Position numbers and translations under genes: made by a program
Shown here: positions 62,008-64,000 of the stretch, in pieces
Layout: each line of letters opens with the position of its first letter
How positions within the stretch are numbered: position 1 is the first letter of the stretch
Assembly (NCBI RefSeq): GCF_014905175.1
Contig: NC_057793.1
Coordinates: forward strand, 8,246,001 to 8,310,000
Origin: Aphidius gifuensis
Lineage: Eukaryota > Arthropoda > Insecta > Hymenoptera > Braconidae
Direction of reading: 5' to 3'
Length of the DNA: 64,000 nt
Notes under the pieces: generated by a model
Told to the model about the DNA's origin: nothing
Seen by the model: only the letters and a program-made list of their open reading frames with translations
Databases searched by the model: none

Positions 62008-62478
62008 AAATCAAATTAAAAATATATTTGAAAAAAATAAATCATTTATTTGAATAGTTTCATTTTTTTTTTTTTAACGAAATAAATATTTATTTGTATG
62101 AAAAATAAATTAAATATTTAAAGTAAATAAATGATTATTTGTAATTATTATTACATAAAAAAATTGAAAAAATAAATTTAATATTTATTATTTATTTAAT
62201 AAAATGTAGTATGAAAATTTTTTGAAATTATTATAGAAAAAAAAAAGTCAAAATTCAAGTATATAAATTTTTGAAATTTATTTTTATAATTTCAAATAAA
62301 ATTTATTAACCACAAATAAATTAATATTTAAAAAAAAATAATTTTCATATTTTTCATCAAATAAACAATTAACCTTGTAATTTAATTTCAAATAATTTAT
62401 TTTATTTTTTGTTAATTAAATTTTCATTTATCTCAAATAAATATATTTTTAAAAATCAAATTAATCAATTTATTTGTT
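62008..62478 (-). repeat. dispersed repeat R1, copy 3 (inverted)
   Basis: Reverse complement of copies 1 and 2 over about 440 bases. The right end shares attaatcaatttatttg with copy 2. The three copies agree almost base for base, so the family is fairly young. Confidence 0.7.
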
Positions 62479-63831
62479 TGAAATAAATTCTTCTTTCTAT
62501 GCATATATGATTTATTTTTCGATCGAATAGTAAAAAAAAAACATTTTGTCAGTTAGAGTGGATTATTGAGCTTTATTATATTTTTTACATTACGCGCTTT
62601 TTGCCAAGTGGCTTTGAGTATTTCTATCCTTGTAAAGATCAGAATTCAAAAAGTTAGTAAAACGTTCAAGTATCTGGCAAAGTGAAGAGAGATAAGAGCA
62701 ACGTCCTTTTACGATGTCAACTAGATGGAACGAAACTTAAAAACTTTCTTAACTTTTTCAACTCTAAATCTCTTTATAATATATATAAAACAACAAAAAA
62801 GTAAAAATAAATAAATGAAGTATTAAATAAACAAAAAAAAAACTCATAATATTATTACAAATAAACAATTAAATATTTATTTTTTTTTTGTCCTCTTTAT
62901 TTATTTATTTTTACGACACTTTTTTCTTTTTTTTTCATTTTCTTTTCTCACTTCTCATACCGCATTTTAAATTTACCCACAAAATTTTATCAACTTTTTA
63001 ATATGAAAATTAGTTTGATAACTCGACAGTTCAACGTGAGAGTTTTGATGCCTCATTCTTATAATTTAGTTTTCACACAAGCTTCAAAGTTTTTTACCTT
63101 TACCCAAACCTTTCGAAATATTTTAAATAACTAAACTTTAATTATCAAAAGAATTGATAAACGTTATTTTAATTATTCATATTTTATTTAATTTATATTT
63201 TCCCCTCAACTGGGTATTATATTTATCAAGGGTAAATTTTGTTTTGTTTTTTTTTTTTTTATACCTTTTTAATATACTCCCAGTGCTTGTTGTATTTATT
63301 GACTGTCTTGTTTAGTTCAATTTCTCCTAACTCAGTACTCATAAATCATGTTTTATTTTTTTTGGCTCACAAAGAATATAGCTATGCCAAGTTAATGTCG
63401 CGTATATAAAATCAGTTATATATAAAAAATATTGAGTTTATTTTACAGTAAGAGTTTGATATTTTAAATCGTTGTCACGTCGTTCTATCAATATTCAACT
63501 GCTTGTTTGCTGTATGTAAATATCCCTTCTAGATTTTATTCATAAAAATTTTTCGGTATATATATATATATTTTTTTTTTGGTTTATTGAAGTATTTTAA
63601 TTAAGAGTTACATTGGTAGAATAATAGTACAGGTTTAACAGTAAAAAAAATATATTTTTTACGACAAAAAAAATATATAGGAAACCGGACATTTGTTTAA
63701 TGAAGGATTGACCAGCTCTCGGACTGATTGTACATATCAATGGGATTTTTTAATCGTGGTTGCTTGAAAGAAAATAAAATATTCAACATAAATATCTACT
63801 AGGGAATAAAAAATAAATAAAATACGAGTTT
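62479..63831. other. intergenic region, no gene recognised
   Basis: About 1.35 kb, A/T-rich with several poly-T runs. Nothing recognisable beyond a short GC-richer stretch near 62590-62740. Confidence 0.4.
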
Positions 63832-64000
63832 ACCAAAGATATAATAATTATTATTCGATTGATAATAAATAAAATAAATAAACATTTAATAAAATATATT
63901 TAAAAGATGAAAATATTAATAAAAATTAAATTTGAAATAATAATAACAGCGAGTCATTACAATACGATGATGAATTAATTAATTTTTAAATAAATTAATT
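63832..64000 (-). repeat. dispersed repeat R2, copy 5 (cut by window end)
   Basis: Inverted R2 copy beginning near accaaagatataataat and continuing through aataacagcgagtcattaca to the last base of the window. Confidence 0.7.

Noticed and set aside
1..64000. CRISPR arrays, bacterial operons, rRNA or tRNA genes, viral genes
   Set aside because: The window is an intron-rich insect-type nuclear region. I saw no regularly spaced short repeats, cloverleaf-like sequence or recognisable viral protein.

Overview
This is an extremely A+T-rich eukaryotic window (introns and spacers look about 80-90% A/T) with many short GT-AG introns of 50-100 bases. Gene content (NDUFB9, a TRC8/RNF139 E3 ligase, acid-lipase and carboxylesterase arrays, melanotransferrin/transferrin-2, prominin, an IGFBP-Kazal-Ig protein) points to an insect. 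The very low GC and the lipase-3-like and esterase arrays suggest a hymenopteran, perhaps a parasitoid wasp. That species-level guess is inference. I assembled exon structures by hand from splice sites, phase and family conservation. Every multi-exon model listed with a residue count closes in frame.

Layout: 1-512 holds the C-terminal end of an unknown TP-rich protein. 1326-2076 is NDUFB9. 2190-6643 holds two minus-strand acid lipases with classical signal peptides. 8230-10498 is TRC8/RNF139. 12572-14248 is an RDH-type short-chain dehydrogenase. 14756-21701 holds two minus-strand type-B carboxylesterases. 22357-33017 is a tandem array of four intact plus-strand acid lipases, plus one dead lipase fragment and two displaced esterase fragments. 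33119-36526 is a head-to-head pair of THEG-repeat (testis-type) genes. 37130-39899 is a GPI-anchored melanotransferrin/Tsf2. 41180-42840 is a novel cysteine-rich protein, followed by two small orphan reading frames. 44674-46063 is an IGFBP-Kazal-Ig secreted protein. 46224-55530 is a 16-coding-exon prominin. From 55803 to 64000 I see no convincing gene, only foldback elements and repeat copies.

The most informative part is 2-33 kb. Six acid-lipase paralogs share exon lengths and phases, but the tandem array has replaced the signal-peptide exon with a basic, hydrophobic signal-anchor-like exon. Its intron 3 is nearly identical in all four copies while introns 4-6 have diverged, which suggests gene conversion or recent duplication. 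Pieces of the neighbouring esterase were carried into the array. Two dispersed repeat families (R1, about 440-470 bp with imperfect inverted ends, 3 copies; R2, about 400 bp, 5 copies) and at least six foldback (hairpin) elements populate introns and spacers.
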